Below, piece after piece: positions 17,709 through 27,267 of a stretch of 64,000 nt of DNA. The translations under genes were made by a program, and so were the position numbers. The stretch's first letter is position 1. The number at the start of each line of letters is the position of its first letter. The stretch covers positions 89,398 through 153,397 of the forward strand of contig CACZCX010000012.1 of NCBI GenBank assembly GCA_902779875.1. Direction: 5' to 3'. A model generated the notes under the pieces. The model was given only the letters and a program-made list of their open reading frames with translations, was not told the DNA's origin and did no database searches. This DNA comes from an uncultured Bacteroidales bacterium. Lineage in GTDB: Bacteria > Bacteroidota > Bacteroidia > Bacteroidales > Bacteroidaceae.

Positions 17709-18503
17709 TCAAAGACCGAAAAGACGTATGGCGTTTTGTGCCGTGAAGTCTGTAACCTCATCTATCCCGCAGCCGTAAACCTGGGCCATGAAGGCGGCGG
17801 TGTTCACTATGAACGAGGGTTCGTTTCGCTTGCCTCTGTGGGGTACGGGCGACAGGTAGGGGCAGTCCGTCTCAAGCACCACCCTCTCCCTGGGGATAAG
17901 CGGCAGCACCTGCGGCAGGGTGGATTTCTTATAGGTAAGCACGCCTCCTATCCCGAACATGAACCCCGGGAATTCCATAAGGGCCAATGCCTCATCGGCC
18001 GTACCTGAGAAACAGTGGAATATTCCCTTGAGAGCGGTGTCACGATATTCCGACATCACTTTATAGAGTTCGTTGAAGGCATCTCTTGAATGGATGATAA
18101 TGGGAAGGTCATACTCCAGCGCCCACTCTATCTGGCATCGGAACGACTCTATCTGGTCATCCAGGCGGGACTTGTCCCAGTAAAGGTCGATTCCGGTCTC
18201 TCCTATCCCGATGAACCTGTGAGGGCCATCCTCCTGCATATCCTCGTCAAGGAGGGCTTTGAGTCCGGCCAGCTGGCCATGGAAATCATCCGAAAGGTCC
18301 TCGGGGTGAAGTCCTATCATGGGACGGCACAGATCCGGCCATGTATCGCATACACGGATCAGGTCAGGAAGTGTCTGGGGATTGACGGCAGGCAGAAGCA
18401 GATATCCCAGACCTGCCTCCCTTGCCCTCTCTATGACCTGAGGCAGGTCGTCGCGGAACGCCTCGTCATAGACATGACAGTGAGTGTCAATCAGTTTTCT
18501 CAC
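17709..18503 (-). CDS. tatD: TatD family metal-dependent hydrolase
   Basis: From a GTG at 18503 (VRKLIDTHCHVYD) the product is 264 residues, the normal TatD length. Metal ligands are visible: DTHCH, GETGIDLYWD, IIIHSRDA, FHCFSG and ETDCPYLSPVPHRGKRNEP. TatD enzymes are Mg-dependent 3'-5' exonucleases, some with D-aminoacyl-tRNA deacylase activity. An upstream in-frame start would add 24 residues lying inside the preceding gene and unlike the family, so I rejected it. The start overlaps the preceding gene by 17 bases. Confidence 0.92.
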   Translation of the reverse strand: MRKLIDTHCHVYDEAFRDDLPQVIERAREAGLGYLLLPAVNPQTLPDLIRVCDTWPDLCRPMIGLHPEDLSDDFHGQLAGLKALLDEDMQEDGPHRFIGIGETGIDLYWDKSRLDDQIESFRCQIEWALEYDLPIIIHSRDAFNELYKVMSEYRDTALKGIFHCFSGTADEALALMEFPGFMFGIGGVLTYKKSTLPQVLPLIPRERVVLETDCPYLSPVPHRGKRNEPSFIVNTAAFMAQVYGCGIDEVTDFTAQNAIRLFGL

Positions 18504-19188
18504 TTGTACGGTAGTAGTATATGAGGCCGTATTCGCGGCAGGCCTTGAGTTTCTTCTCGCCTGTAAGGTCCGCAAAATAGTTCTCTATGGAGTTCCACAC
18601 CTCCAGTATCACCTCATCGACCTGGGGGCGCATGAGCGATACCACCAGCAGGGCCTCATCGGTCAGCTGACGCAGCTCGCACTGCTTGTCATAGAGTTCC
18701 TTGAACAGCTCGTAGTGTACGGCCACCTTGGCTATGGTAGGATTATATATAGGTATGCCACCCTTGCTGTTACGTTCCCTCTCACCTTTTATGGTGTTCT
18801 CGCAGCAACGTATCACAGCTATGTCACTTGACATGTCGGGCAGCTCGCCTGAACTGTCTGGTATGGAGTAGAACTTTCGGTCCGCCGGTTTGATCTCACC
18901 TCTCTTGACACACATGTTGAATACAGTCAGGAAATGCGATACATACATCTTGGCGTTCTTGAGTTTGTTCTGATAGGGCTCCGACTTTGAATAACTGGTC
19001 TGGGCCTCAAGGGACTTGGTGTATCTCTCTACGGCCTCCTTGAACTGGACCAGTTTCTTTTCGGATCGCGAGAACAGCTCCGGTGAGAGCACGGGAGCAT
19101 AGTAGTCACTGGTGCGCATCTTGGTGATGGCAGCCTCGAGTGAGCGGATTCTCGCTTTGTCGGTGTTGGGTAATCTTCGGTAAGGCAT
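18487..19188 (-). CDS. Conserved hypothetical protein, soluble, helical
   Basis: I do not recognise a domain in this 233-residue protein. It is charged and mainly helical, with no signal peptide or membrane span, and has regions such as YYAPVLSPELFSRSEKKLVQFKEAVERY and HYELFKELYDKQCELR. It lies 5 bases after the prenyl synthase stop and overlaps tatD by 17 bases, so it is part of that operon. Its tight packing argues for a real gene. No function is proposed. Confidence 0.75.
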   Translation of the reverse strand: MPYRRLPNTDKARIRSLEAAITKMRTSDYYAPVLSPELFSRSEKKLVQFKEAVERYTKSLEAQTSYSKSEPYQNKLKNAKMYVSHFLTVFNMCVKRGEIKPADRKFYSIPDSSGELPDMSSDIAVIRCCENTIKGERERNSKGGIPIYNPTIAKVAVHYELFKELYDKQCELRQLTDEALLVVSLMRPQVDEVILEVWNSIENYFADLTGEKKLKACREYGLIYYYRTSEKTD

Positions 19189-19193
19189 AGTAA

Positions 19194-20168
19194 TTAAAGG
19201 ACTCTGTATAAAAGGCTGCCGGCATATTCCCTAAGCATTGACTTCTTTTCAAGCGGCAGCTGCACATTATCTAATTTGGACATAGCCTCTTCAAAAAGAG
19301 AGCCTATGAGTTTCTCGGAAAGGTTCTTTACTCCTACGGCGTCATAGATGGCACGTACTCCCGATATCTTGGATTCGGGATCGTCACCGTCATAAAGCGC
19401 CCAGCGGTCCAGTTCAGCCTTCTCAGCCGGGTCTGCAAGCAGATATGCGTTTATATAAAGGAATGTCTTCTTGTTGCATAGAATGTCACCGCCGATCTTC
19501 TTGCCGAACACCTTGGGATCGCCGTAGACATCAAGCAGGTCGTCCTGGAGCTGGAAAGCCAGACCTATCTTCTCACCGAATTCATAGAGAAGACGGCTGT
19601 CACTCTCCGATGCCCCTCCAAGCACGGCACCCATCTGCACGCAGGCAGCCAGAAGGACCGATGTCTTGAGACGTATCATCTCGATATACTCCTTCTCGGT
19701 CACGTCACTGCGTGTCTCGAAATCCATATCATACTGCTGGCCCTCCATGATTCCGGTAAAGGTCTCGTTGGCCAGGTCAAGTATCTGCTTGAGTCGCTTG
19801 GGGTTGGTGAGGGCAAGATAACGGTAGGCCAGCACCAGCATGCCGTCACCGGACAGTATGGCTGTGTTGTCGTTCCACTTCTTGTGTACCGTAGGTTTGC
19901 CGCGGCGCATATCGGCCCTGTCCATAAGGTCGTCATGCAGAAGCGTGAAGTTATGGAATATCTCCATGCCGGCGGCGGTACTGAACACACTCTCAATATC
20001 ATCGGCATACATATTGTAAGCCATGATAAGGAATGTGGGACGTATTCTCTTGCCTCCAAGCGAGAGGACATATCTTATGGGAGCATACAGATCATCAGGC
20101 TGACGTGAGTAATCCAGCGACTGAAGATAGCTCTCAAAACTCTCCTGTATTTGTTTTGCTGATTTCAT
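19194..20168 (-). CDS. Polyprenyl synthetase (farnesyl/geranylgeranyl diphosphate synthase family)
   Basis: From the ATG at 20168 (MKSAKQIQESF) this is a 324-residue trans-isoprenyl diphosphate synthase. The first Asp-rich motif is LLHDDLMDRADMRRGKPTVH and the second is LAFQLQDDLLDVYGD. KRIRP near the N-terminus binds diphosphate. It condenses IPP with allylic diphosphates for quinone or undecaprenyl precursors; chain length cannot be read safely. The -7 box ends 6 bases before the ATG, so the mRNA may be leaderless. It precedes the hypothetical gene and tatD. Confidence 0.93.
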   Translation of the reverse strand: MKSAKQIQESFESYLQSLDYSRQPDDLYAPIRYVLSLGGKRIRPTFLIMAYNMYADDIESVFSTAAGMEIFHNFTLLHDDLMDRADMRRGKPTVHKKWNDNTAILSGDGMLVLAYRYLALTNPKRLKQILDLANETFTGIMEGQQYDMDFETRSDVTEKEYIEMIRLKTSVLLAACVQMGAVLGGASESDSRLLYEFGEKIGLAFQLQDDLLDVYGDPKVFGKKIGGDILCNKKTFLYINAYLLADPAEKAELDRWALYDGDDPESKISGVRAIYDAVGVKNLSEKLIGSLFEEAMSKLDNVQLPLEKKSMLREYAGSLLYRVL

Positions 20169-20174
20169 CAGATG

Positions 20175-20206
20175 CAAAAATAACAAGATGTTCCGAAAAC
20201 ACGCAA
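20175..20206 (-). promoter_or_regulatory. Prenyl synthase promoter (TTG - 21 - TATTTTTG)
   Basis: On the minus strand TTG (20206-20204) and TATTTTTG (20182-20175) fit the consensus. Only six bases separate the box from the ATG at 20168, which puts the transcription start at or beside the start codon. Confidence 0.65.
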
Positions 20207-20217
20207 CAAAACGAATA

Positions 20218-20251
20218 TAAAAAAACGAAGGGGCCGGAAGCGGCCCCTTCG
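20218..20251 (-). terminator. Strong rho-independent terminator after tonB copy 1
   Basis: A perfect 10-bp stem (CGAAGGGGCC/GGCCCCTTCG) with a six-base loop is followed on the minus strand by seven T. It separates the tonB gene ending at 20273 from the prenyl synthase promoter. Confidence 0.85.
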
Positions 20252-20272
20252 CATTTAAGTCATTTCCCCGTA

Positions 20273-20959
20273 TCAGTTCAGGCGGAAGTTTACAGGTACG
20301 GTGTATTTTACACGTACGGGTTTACCACGCTGTGAACCGGGCTTCCAGTTAGGCATTGTAGAGATAACTCGGAGGGCCTCCTTGTCAAGTGACGGGTTAA
20401 CGCTCTTGACAACCTCAGGCTCTACGATAGCTCCATCCTTATTTACGATGAAGGTTACCAGTACACGACCCTGGATATTGTTCTCACGGCAGATAGCCGG
20501 ATACTTTATGTTCTTTCTCAGATACTCCAGAAGAGCTGCAGTACCGCCGGGGAACTCAGGCTGGTCCTCAACGACCATGAATACCTCTTCCTCCTGGGGC
20601 TCCTCCTCAACCTCGATAACGTCCATCTCGGTAAGGTCAACCCACTCTGTGTTATCCTCGGTAGAAGCCATGATGTCCTCTTCAACATCGGCATCGTCCT
20701 CTACGATCTCGATGATCTCAGCCTTTGTTACAGCTGCAGGGGGAGGGGGAACTGTCTTCTTTTCCGGCAGTGTGATAGGAACCATCTCCTCATTCAGAGA
20801 TACATCCCTTGCCGCAAAGATCTCGGAGTTGTCCTCAACCTCTCTCTGTGTCCACTCGAGCGCCACGAACATGACTGCCAGAGCCATCACGAAACCAATC
20901 AGGAGAGAGGTTCCTTTTCCCTTCTCAAGATCTGCGTTTTCAGACTTTTTGATTTCCAT
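20273..20959 (-). CDS. Energy transducer TonB family protein (copy 1)
   Basis: A 228-residue TonB-type protein with one N-terminal membrane span (LLIGFVMALAVMFVALEW), a short Pro stretch (PPPPAAV), an acidic linker, the VVEDQPEFPGG motif and a C-terminal TonB domain (IKYPAICRENNIQGRVLVTF, ending PVNFRLN). TonB couples the proton-motive force to outer-membrane receptors. The linker is acidic and short rather than the long Pro-rich spacer of E. coli TonB, as is common in Bacteroidota. It is a clear tandem paralogue of the gene at 21159. No ExbB/ExbD genes are nearby. Confidence 0.92.
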   Translation of the reverse strand: MEIKKSENADLEKGKGTSLLIGFVMALAVMFVALEWTQREVEDNSEIFAARDVSLNEEMVPITLPEKKTVPPPPAAVTKAEIIEIVEDDADVEEDIMASTEDNTEWVDLTEMDVIEVEEEPQEEEVFMVVEDQPEFPGGTAALLEYLRKNIKYPAICRENNIQGRVLVTFIVNKDGAIVEPEVVKSVNPSLDKEALRVISTMPNWKPGSQRGKPVRVKYTVPVNFRLN

Positions 20960-21158
20960 AATTATTAATAGTTTAGTTTTTAGGCGTTTTTATTATGTTC
21001 GGGCAAAAATACTACTCTTTTTTCATCCCGAAAAACCAAAGGCCATTTTTGTGTATTTTTAATACTTGCAAGGTTCTCTTCAGTTCCTTGTTTCAGACAT
21101 GTAAACGGAGCAGTTCCCCGAATACGTCTCCCAACCACAGAGATATTTTCTCCGAAAA

Positions 21159-21848
21159 TCAGTTCAGGCGGAAGTTCACCGGCACGGTGAATTTTACCCT
21201 TACGGGCTTGCCGAACTGCAGACCGGGTTTCCATTTAGGCATGTTCGAGATGACTCTGAGGGCCTCCTTGTCAAGCATGGGATTGACGCTCTTTACCACC
21301 TCGGGCTCCACGATAGAGCCGTCCCTGTTCACTATGAAGACTACCACTACCCTTCCCTGGATATTGTTCTCACGGCAGATAGCCGGATACTTGATATTCT
21401 TGCTCAGATACTCATACAGAGCAGCCGCTCCGCCGGGAAACTCGGGCTGGTCCTCGACGACCGTGTACGGGACATCATCCACAGGCTCGGGCTCGACTTC
21501 GATGATATCGATCTGCGTGAGGTCAACCCAATCGTTGCTGTTGTCATCGGGCGAAGCCGGCATATCTTCAATGATATCGGCATCATCATCAATTATCTCA
21601 ATGATCTCTGCCTTCGTCACAGCTGCAGGAGGAGGGGGTACGGTCTTTTTCTCCGGCAGTGTAACGGGAACCAGTTCCTCGTTAAGGGTTACATCAACAA
21701 CGGTGTAGAGTTCAGAGTTGTCAACCACCTCCCTCTGGGTCCACTCAAGAGTAACGAACATGACAGCAAGGGCCATCGTGAATCCGATCAGCAGAGAAGT
21801 CCATTTACCCTTCTCAAGATCTACGCGCTCAGATTTCTTTGTTTCCAT
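21159..21848 (-). CDS. Energy transducer TonB family protein (copy 2)
   Basis: A 229-residue paralogue of the downstream gene, with the same architecture: membrane span LLIGFTMALAVMFVTLEW, PPPPAAVTKAEIIEI, an acidic linker, VVEDQPEFPGG and a TonB C-terminal domain ending PVNFRLN. The TonB domain and N-terminus are nearly identical between copies, while the linker differs. The 199 bases between them hold no gene, and the strong terminator lies only after copy 1, so they could be one transcript or two. Tandem duplication is the likely origin. Confidence 0.92.
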   Translation of the reverse strand: METKKSERVDLEKGKWTSLLIGFTMALAVMFVTLEWTQREVVDNSELYTVVDVTLNEELVPVTLPEKKTVPPPPAAVTKAEIIEIIDDDADIIEDMPASPDDNSNDWVDLTQIDIIEVEPEPVDDVPYTVVEDQPEFPGGAAALYEYLSKNIKYPAICRENNIQGRVVVVFIVNRDGSIVEPEVVKSVNPMLDKEALRVISNMPKWKPGLQFGKPVRVKFTVPVNFRLN

Positions 21849-22067
21849 AATCGCTCGTTTTTAAGTTAGTTACTACAAACAAGGCTCTCTCTTTGTTCCC
21901 CGTTTCTGTCTTGAAAACGGGCCCCTTAGGGCAGTACGTCATAAAAACGGAATAAAAAACCTTTATGAAGGTTAAAGAAAATTCCACGCCACCATTTGTA
22001 TCGGTTTGACTATTAAAAACGTTATAAATAAAGGTATGTTCAATGCGTTTTAATAAATTTGTTCCCG

Positions 22068-23054
22068 ATGAAGAGAAATCTCCTGACATTAGCGTTGGCT
22101 TCAATCCTTATGATAGGGGCAAATACTGTCCAGGCACAGAGTCTGGAGAGTTCCTTTGAGTTTCTCAAACTGCCTGTATCAGCCCACAGCTCTTCATTGG
22201 GCGGACGTGCCGTATCCCTTTTTGACGCCGATCCCCTGCTCTACATAGCCAACCCCGCTTCACTATCGGCCAATGAGAGCCGTATGCTTGGACTCAACGC
22301 CATGACATGGTTCTCAGGCACCACTGTTGCAGGCGCCCAGTACAGCAACCGTTTTGACGAGCGCTCCCATTTTGCCTTCAACGCCCGATACGTGAGTTAC
22401 GGAAGAATGAAGGAGACCGCTGCCGACGGCACCGTAACCGGGACCTTTACGGCCAAGGACATGGCGGTAGGAGCGTCATGGGCCTATATGCTTACTGACA
22501 ACCTGAGCGGCGGAGTGACCGCCAACCTCATAACATCCCGTTACGGCTCCATGTCATCGGTTGCCATAGGAGTGGACCTTGGACTGATATGGATAGCCGA
22601 TGAAGGCCTCACTTTGGGACTTGCCGCCACCAATCTGGGCGGTCAGATCAAGGCCTTCGAGAACACATTCCAGAAACTGCCGTCCGACCTCTGCGCCGGT
22701 GTGAGCTGGAAACCCGAGCACGCGCCGCTGCGATTCACCCTCTCCATGGACAACCTGACCCGCTGGGACTCGGATGACTTCTATTTCGGCCAGGATGATG
22801 ACAAGGGATTCGGCGAGATACTCAAACGTCACATATCACTCGGTGCGGACCTGTGTCTGACCGAGCGTTTCTACATAGCCATGGGCCTTAACCTCCGTAC
22901 ACGTGCCGAGATGGCGGGAAAGGGGAACAAAGGCTTTACCGGAATGTCCATCGGTACCGGTCTGCGCTTAGGCAAGATCATGTTTGACCTCTCCTATGGC
23001 AAGTACCAGGTATCGGAGTCATCATTAATCTGCAACTTTGCATTCAGCATATGA
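22068..23054 (+). CDS. porQ: Type IX secretion system protein PorQ
   Basis: A 328-residue outer-membrane beta-barrel protein with a signal peptide ending VQAQ, followed by [19 protein letters not shown], characteristic of the PorQ/PorV (PorP-like) family. The strands alternate and the chain ends in an aromatic residue near the C-terminus (NFAFSI). In P. gingivalis PorQ cooperates with PorU, PorV and PorZ at the T9SS attachment complex. I used the ATG at 22068 rather than the TTG nine bases upstream. Its stop overlaps the cmk start (ATGA, 23051-23054). The porQ-cmk-ispH unit is typical of Bacteroidales. Confidence 0.9.
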   Translation: MKRNLLTLALASILMIGANTVQAQSLESSFEFLKLPVSAHSSSLGGRAVSLFDADPLLYIANPASLSANESRMLGLNAMTWFSGTTVAGAQYSNRFDERSHFAFNARYVSYGRMKETAADGTVTGTFTAKDMAVGASWAYMLTDNLSGGVTANLITSRYGSMSSVAIGVDLGLIWIADEGLTLGLAATNLGGQIKAFENTFQKLPSDLCAGVSWKPEHAPLRFTLSMDNLTRWDSDDFYFGQDDDKGFGEILKRHISLGADLCLTERFYIAMGLNLRTRAEMAGKGNKGFTGMSIGTGLRLGKIMFDLSYGKYQVSESSLICNFAFSI

Positions 23055-23737
23055 AAAAGATAATAATAGCCATGGACGGCCACTCGTCGTGCGGTAAGAG
23101 CACAATGGCCAAGGCACTTGCCAAGAAGATAGGATACACCTATATAGATACAGGCGCCATGTACCGCGCCGTCACCCTCTACGCCCTGCGCCGCGGTTTC
23201 ATTAAGGCCGATGCCATTGACGAGGAGTCGCTCCGCCGTGAGCTCCCGTCGGTGGAGATATCTTTCGGACATGACGCCGAGGGCTGCCAGTACACCATAC
23301 TCAACGGAGAGAACGTGGAGCGTGAGATACGCGGTATGGAGGTATCGGGCAAGGTAAGCCCCATCTCCGCCCTTCCGTTCGTACGCGAGGCCATGACCGC
23401 TCAGCAGAGAGTCATGGGCAGCCGTGGAGCCATCATCATGGACGGCCGCGACATAGGCACGACCGTGTTCCCCAACGCCGAGCTCAAGATATTCGTTACC
23501 GCCAGTGACGAGATTCGCGCCCGCCGTCGTTTTGACGAACTTACGCTCAAAGGCGAGAGTCCCGTATATGAAGAGGTGCTCAAGAACGTCCGCGAGCGTG
23601 ACTACATAGATTCCCACCGTGCCGTCTCCCCCCTGCGTCAGGCCCAGGATGCCGTAGTGCTGGACAACAGCCATATGACATTTGAGGAGCAGGACAAGTG
23701 GCTCATGGACCAGTATCTTAAAGCTGCTGCAGAATGA
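23051..23737 (+). CDS. cmk: Cytidylate kinase
   Basis: A 228-residue (d)CMP kinase that phosphorylates CMP/dCMP for nucleotide supply. The P-loop is [18 protein letters not shown], followed by [16 protein letters not shown] (substrate binding) and the [18 protein letters not shown] motif, with [14 protein letters not shown] in the lid. It overlaps porQ and ispH by 4 bases each, so the three genes are translationally coupled. Confidence 0.97.
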   Translation: MKKIIIAMDGHSSCGKSTMAKALAKKIGYTYIDTGAMYRAVTLYALRRGFIKADAIDEESLRRELPSVEISFGHDAEGCQYTILNGENVEREIRGMEVSGKVSPISALPFVREAMTAQQRVMGSRGAIIMDGRDIGTTVFPNAELKIFVTASDEIRARRRFDELTLKGESPVYEEVLKNVRERDYIDSHRAVSPLRQAQDAVVLDNSHMTFEEQDKWLMDQYLKAAAE

Positions 23738-24597
23738 AGGTTGAGATTGACAACGACTCAGGATTCTGCTTTGGCGTGCTCTCCGCTATAGGCAAGGCCG
23801 AGGAGGAACTCCGCAAAGGTGACGAGCTCTACTGTCTGGGCGATATAGTCCATAACGGTATAGAGTGCAGCCGCCTTCAGGACCTGGGTCTGAGGACCAT
23901 CAACCACGAACAGTTCAAGACACTTAAAGGAGCCCGTGTACTCTTGAGAGCCCACGGCGAGCCTCCATCCACATATGAGACCGCAAAGAATAACGGCATC
24001 ACTCTTATTGACGCCACCTGCCCTGTTGTACTCAAACTCCAGCAGCGCATACACCGTCAGTATCAGGAGCTGGATCCCAAGACCCAGCAGATCGTCATAT
24101 TCGGCCAGAAAGGACATGCCGAGGTCCTGGGACTGGTAGGTCAGACCGATGGCAACGCCATCGTGATAGAATCGGCCGATGAGATAGAGCGGATAGATTT
24201 CAGCAAGGATATATTCCTCTACTCACAGACCACCAAATCGGCATCGAGCTACAACCAGCTGATTGACAAGATAGCATCGCTCGTTCCTGATGGGCGTACG
24301 TTCATTCACAACAACACCGTATGCGGGCAGGTCTCACACCGCCGCGAGAACATACGCGAGTTCGCCAGCCGCCACAGCGTGATACTGTTCGTATCGGGCC
24401 GCAAGAGCTCCAACGGCAAGGTGCTGTTCAACGAATGTCTGAACGTAAACCCCAGGTCTTACCTTATTGAAGGAAAAGAGGATATAGATTTCAGTCAACT
24501 TGAAGGAGCCGTCTCTGTAGGGATCTGCGGCGCAACCTCCACCCCAAAATGGCTCATGGAGGAGTGTCGGGATTACATACAGAACCATTTTAAATAG
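23734..24597 (+). CDS. ispH: 4-hydroxy-3-methylbut-2-enyl diphosphate reductase
   Basis: A 287-residue IspH (LytB), the last enzyme of the MEP isoprenoid pathway, producing IPP and DMAPP with a [4Fe-4S] cluster. The three cluster cysteines are in [15 protein letters not shown] and [12 protein letters not shown]. Substrate-binding residues include RAHGEPP and [11 protein letters not shown] near the end. It overlaps cmk by 4 bases. Its product is the substrate of the prenyl synthase at 19194, although that gene is in a separate operon. Confidence 0.97.
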   Translation: MKVEIDNDSGFCFGVLSAIGKAEEELRKGDELYCLGDIVHNGIECSRLQDLGLRTINHEQFKTLKGARVLLRAHGEPPSTYETAKNNGITLIDATCPVVLKLQQRIHRQYQELDPKTQQIVIFGQKGHAEVLGLVGQTDGNAIVIESADEIERIDFSKDIFLYSQTTKSASSYNQLIDKIASLVPDGRTFIHNNTVCGQVSHRRENIREFASRHSVILFVSGRKSSNGKVLFNECLNVNPRSYLIEGKEDIDFSQLEGAVSVGICGATSTPKWLMEECRDYIQNHFK

Positions 24598-24695
24598 CAC
24601 AGCCAAATTATCTATATAAGTTAGGAATAGTGATTTTTGATTGTTTGCAAACTTTGTTTGTATCATTATTTATTAACTGTTTAATTAACAAAAAA

Positions 24696-25379
24696 ATGAA
24701 GAAGCTATCATTATTCTTGGCTTTAATGGCAATTGCCGTGCAGGCAAATGCCCAGTTCACAGTATCTCTGTCATTTAATGTAAATGGCAATTCCAATTCT
24801 GAGTCTCAGGACATTCTTGGACAGGATCCCGATTCAAAGTTTTTAAGTTCCTCTTATGTATTGTCTGTTACCCCTTCTGTCAGATACCAGATCTCCGATA
24901 AATGGGAAACCGGTCTGGAAATAGGAGTGAAAACGACACTCGAAGATTCCAGGAATAATTGGGATTCCCCATTATATGGCTCCAATAGAACAGAGATAAC
25001 GCCAACCATATTCGGACGCCGTTCATTCAATCTCACCGATAAGCTCAGTCTGTTCGCGCAATGCAATCTTGGATTCTCTTACCTAAATTATACACAGGAG
25101 AAAGATAAAGATTACAAGCAGTCAAGCATAGGTTTATCTCTCTCTTTATTTCCGGGCTTAGTTTACAAACTGACCGAAAAATTCTATGTCGAAGCCAAAT
25201 TACCATGGCCCAAAATGCAGTTCAGCATCAGAAATGACAAAACTGAAGATGGAAACATCGCTTCTTACGGTGGCAAACGCAGTATAGAAAGAACACAGAC
25301 AAACTTCGCTTTCGCTCCATCCTCAAGCCTTGGCAGTATAATGGACAACACGTCAATAGGTATAAGCTATCATTTCTGA
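24696..25379 (+). CDS. Small outer-membrane beta-barrel protein
   Basis: From the ATG at 24696 the product has 227 residues, a signal peptide (LSLFLALMAIAVQANAQ) and alternating amphipathic strands (VRYQISDKWETGLEIGV; PTIFGRRSFNLTDKLSLF), ending SIGISYHF with the C-terminal Phe of beta-barrel proteins. It looks like a porin-like barrel of unknown cargo. The gene is visibly more A+T-rich than its neighbours and stands alone, so it may be a later arrival. An earlier in-frame start at 24630 would run through A/T-rich leader sequence and was rejected. A terminator follows. Confidence 0.8.
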   Translation: MKKLSLFLALMAIAVQANAQFTVSLSFNVNGNSNSESQDILGQDPDSKFLSSSYVLSVTPSVRYQISDKWETGLEIGVKTTLEDSRNNWDSPLYGSNRTEITPTIFGRRSFNLTDKLSLFAQCNLGFSYLNYTQEKDKDYKQSSIGLSLSLFPGLVYKLTEKFYVEAKLPWPKMQFSIRNDKTEDGNIASYGGKRSIERTQTNFAFAPSSSLGSIMDNTSIGISYHF

Positions 25380-25392
25380 ACCTTACATAAAC

Positions 25393-25425
25393 AAAAGAAG
25401 GCTGCCCAAAAGACAGCCTTCTTTT
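25393..25425. terminator. Bidirectional rho-independent terminator
   Basis: A 12-bp perfect stem (AAAAGAAGGCTG/CAGCCTTCTTTT) with a nine-base loop lies between the convergent beta-barrel and DUF349 genes. T runs on both strands let it serve both. Confidence 0.85.
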
Positions 25426-25441
25426 CTGTATACGGGGTTTA

Positions 25442-27177
25442 TCACTCCTGAGCGGAATCCATTGAGCGGATCTGGTTGAGCAGCTCGTCAGCCTCAGCCT
25501 TGAGGGTCTCAATCTTAGCCTTGATGGCATCAACGAATCCGTTACCGGCTTTGCTTGAGGCATTCATGAATCCCAGGTTGTTCTCATAGGTCTGGATTTC
25601 GGCCTTCTTCATCTCATACTGACGCATGAGCCTGTCACGGGGAGAGCCGCTGTCACGCTGAACTGCGGAGCGCTGGTTCTGGCGTCCGCGTCCTGTCTTT
25701 ACAACTCCTGCGAACGGCTCTATGGCAGCCTTGAACTGTGCTGCAACCTTATCCTTCATCTTGAACGGTATGAAACCTATGGAGTTCCACTCGTCAACAA
25801 GTTTCTGGATCTCCTGGATGTCGTCATCGGACAGGTTATCCGGATTGTAAGCGGCCAGTTTGGAGAGTATCTCCTTCTTGGCAGCCAGGTTGGTGTTCTC
25901 CTCATGCTTCTTGGATGAGGTGTTCTTGTCACGCTGCTCGTAGAAGTAGTCACATGCTCCTATAAAGCGTTTCCAGATGGAGTTGGTGTATTTCTTCTGT
26001 ACGGGACCGATCTCGCGCCACTGTTTCTGGAGTTCAGCCATCTTCTGGGCGGTCTCTTTCCAATCCGTGCTGTCCTGACGGTCATATCGGACTTAGCCTG
26101 TTTAAAGAACTCACCCTTACGTTTGAAGAACTCATCGCAGGCAGCGCGGAAACGCTCGAATATCTTCTGGTTCTGCTTGGCGGGGGCGAATCCTATGTCC
26201 TTCCACTTTTTCTGCAGCGCCAGGACCTCCTGGGTCTTGTCATTCCAATTCTGGAACGTAGTGAGCTGGTCATACTCTATGGCCTCCAGGAGCTCACATA
26301 TCACGGTCTTCTGGTCAAGGTTCTCTTTCTCCTTCTCCTTGAGCTGCTCAAAATGCTGCTGATGACGTTTGTTGATTACGGTCGATGCAGTCTTGAAACG
26401 GTTCCATATCTCCTCTCTCGACTCTTTCGATACGGGACCTGTCTCGCGGTAATCCTGATGCAGTTTCTGGAGTTTGCGGAAAGCGGCTACGATATCGGCC
26501 TCATCGGCCAGTTTCTCAGCCTCCTCACAGATGGCAATCTTGGCCTCCATGTTCTTCTTGAAATCATACTCGCGGAACTCGTTGTTCAGTTTCTGTATGT
26601 CATAGAACTGCTCGGCGTACTGCTGATATGCTTTCCAGAGTTCGTTGGCCTTATCGGCCGGAACCTCCTTTATCTCTTTCCACTCCTGCAGGAGGGACTT
26701 GAATTCATTATATGAAGCACCCTCGGTATTGGCCTTCTCAATGAGTGCCTTGAAACGGTCCAGCAGTTCGAGTTTCTTCTTGTAGTTCTCTTTCTGGACT
26801 ATCTCAAGAGCCTCCTGGGCGGCGGCTTTTTTCTCCTTGATTATGTTCATGAGCTTGCGGAACTGCTCATCGAGCGGGTCTACCTCAGGCTTGAACTCCT
26901 CGGCTGTACCCCCGCCTGCCACGAATGCGGCGATCTGCTCCTCCTGGGCACTCTTTTGCAACTTGTAGAAAATCTGCTTGAGAGCCTCCAGCTCCGGCCT
27001 CTTGGCCAATGTTATGTCACCGACCATCTCTTGAAGCCTGGCTATAACCTCTTCTCTGGTTGTTACGGAAGCGGCAGCCTCTTTCACCACATCCTCAGCG
27101 GCCTCTATAGGGGCTGCATTGGACTGTATCTCCTCAACCGGCTCCAATGAGCTTTCTGTGTTCAATTCTTCAGTCAT
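25442..27177 (-). pseudogene. DUF349 domain protein, interrupted by a frame-shifting deletion
   Basis: Two overlapping minus-strand frames together make one DUF349 protein. The first (from the ATG at 27177) carries several DUF349 repeats with conserved Trp motifs (LQKLHQDYRETGPVSKESRE; LQKKWKDIGFAPAKQNQKIF) and loses homology after KQAKSDM near 26083. The second frame resumes at DSTDWKETAQKMAELQKQW and continues (REIGPVQKKYTNSIWKRFIG) to 25442. About 18 codons expected between KSDM and DSTDW are absent and the frame changes. The deletion must be 1 mod 3, matching an estimate of about 52 bases. The function of DUF349 proteins is poorly known. If the sequence is right, the protein loses its C-terminal third. 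Confidence 0.8.
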
Positions 27178-27267
27178 AATCGCGGACAATTCTTAAGCAT
27201 TAATACCAAAAGATGCAAATAAAAGCAAATCCCTGTAAATAACCTACTCTTTGTGAGGTTTTTTACA

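Noticed and set aside
18504-18575. Longer TatD start
   Set aside because: The added residues lie within the coding part of the upstream gene and do not resemble TatD N-termini; the GTG at 18503 gives the standard length.
21958-21973. Hairpin AACCTT-TATG-AAGGTT upstream of porQ
   Set aside because: The stem is only six bases; it has a T run on the minus strand but no minus-strand gene ends there.
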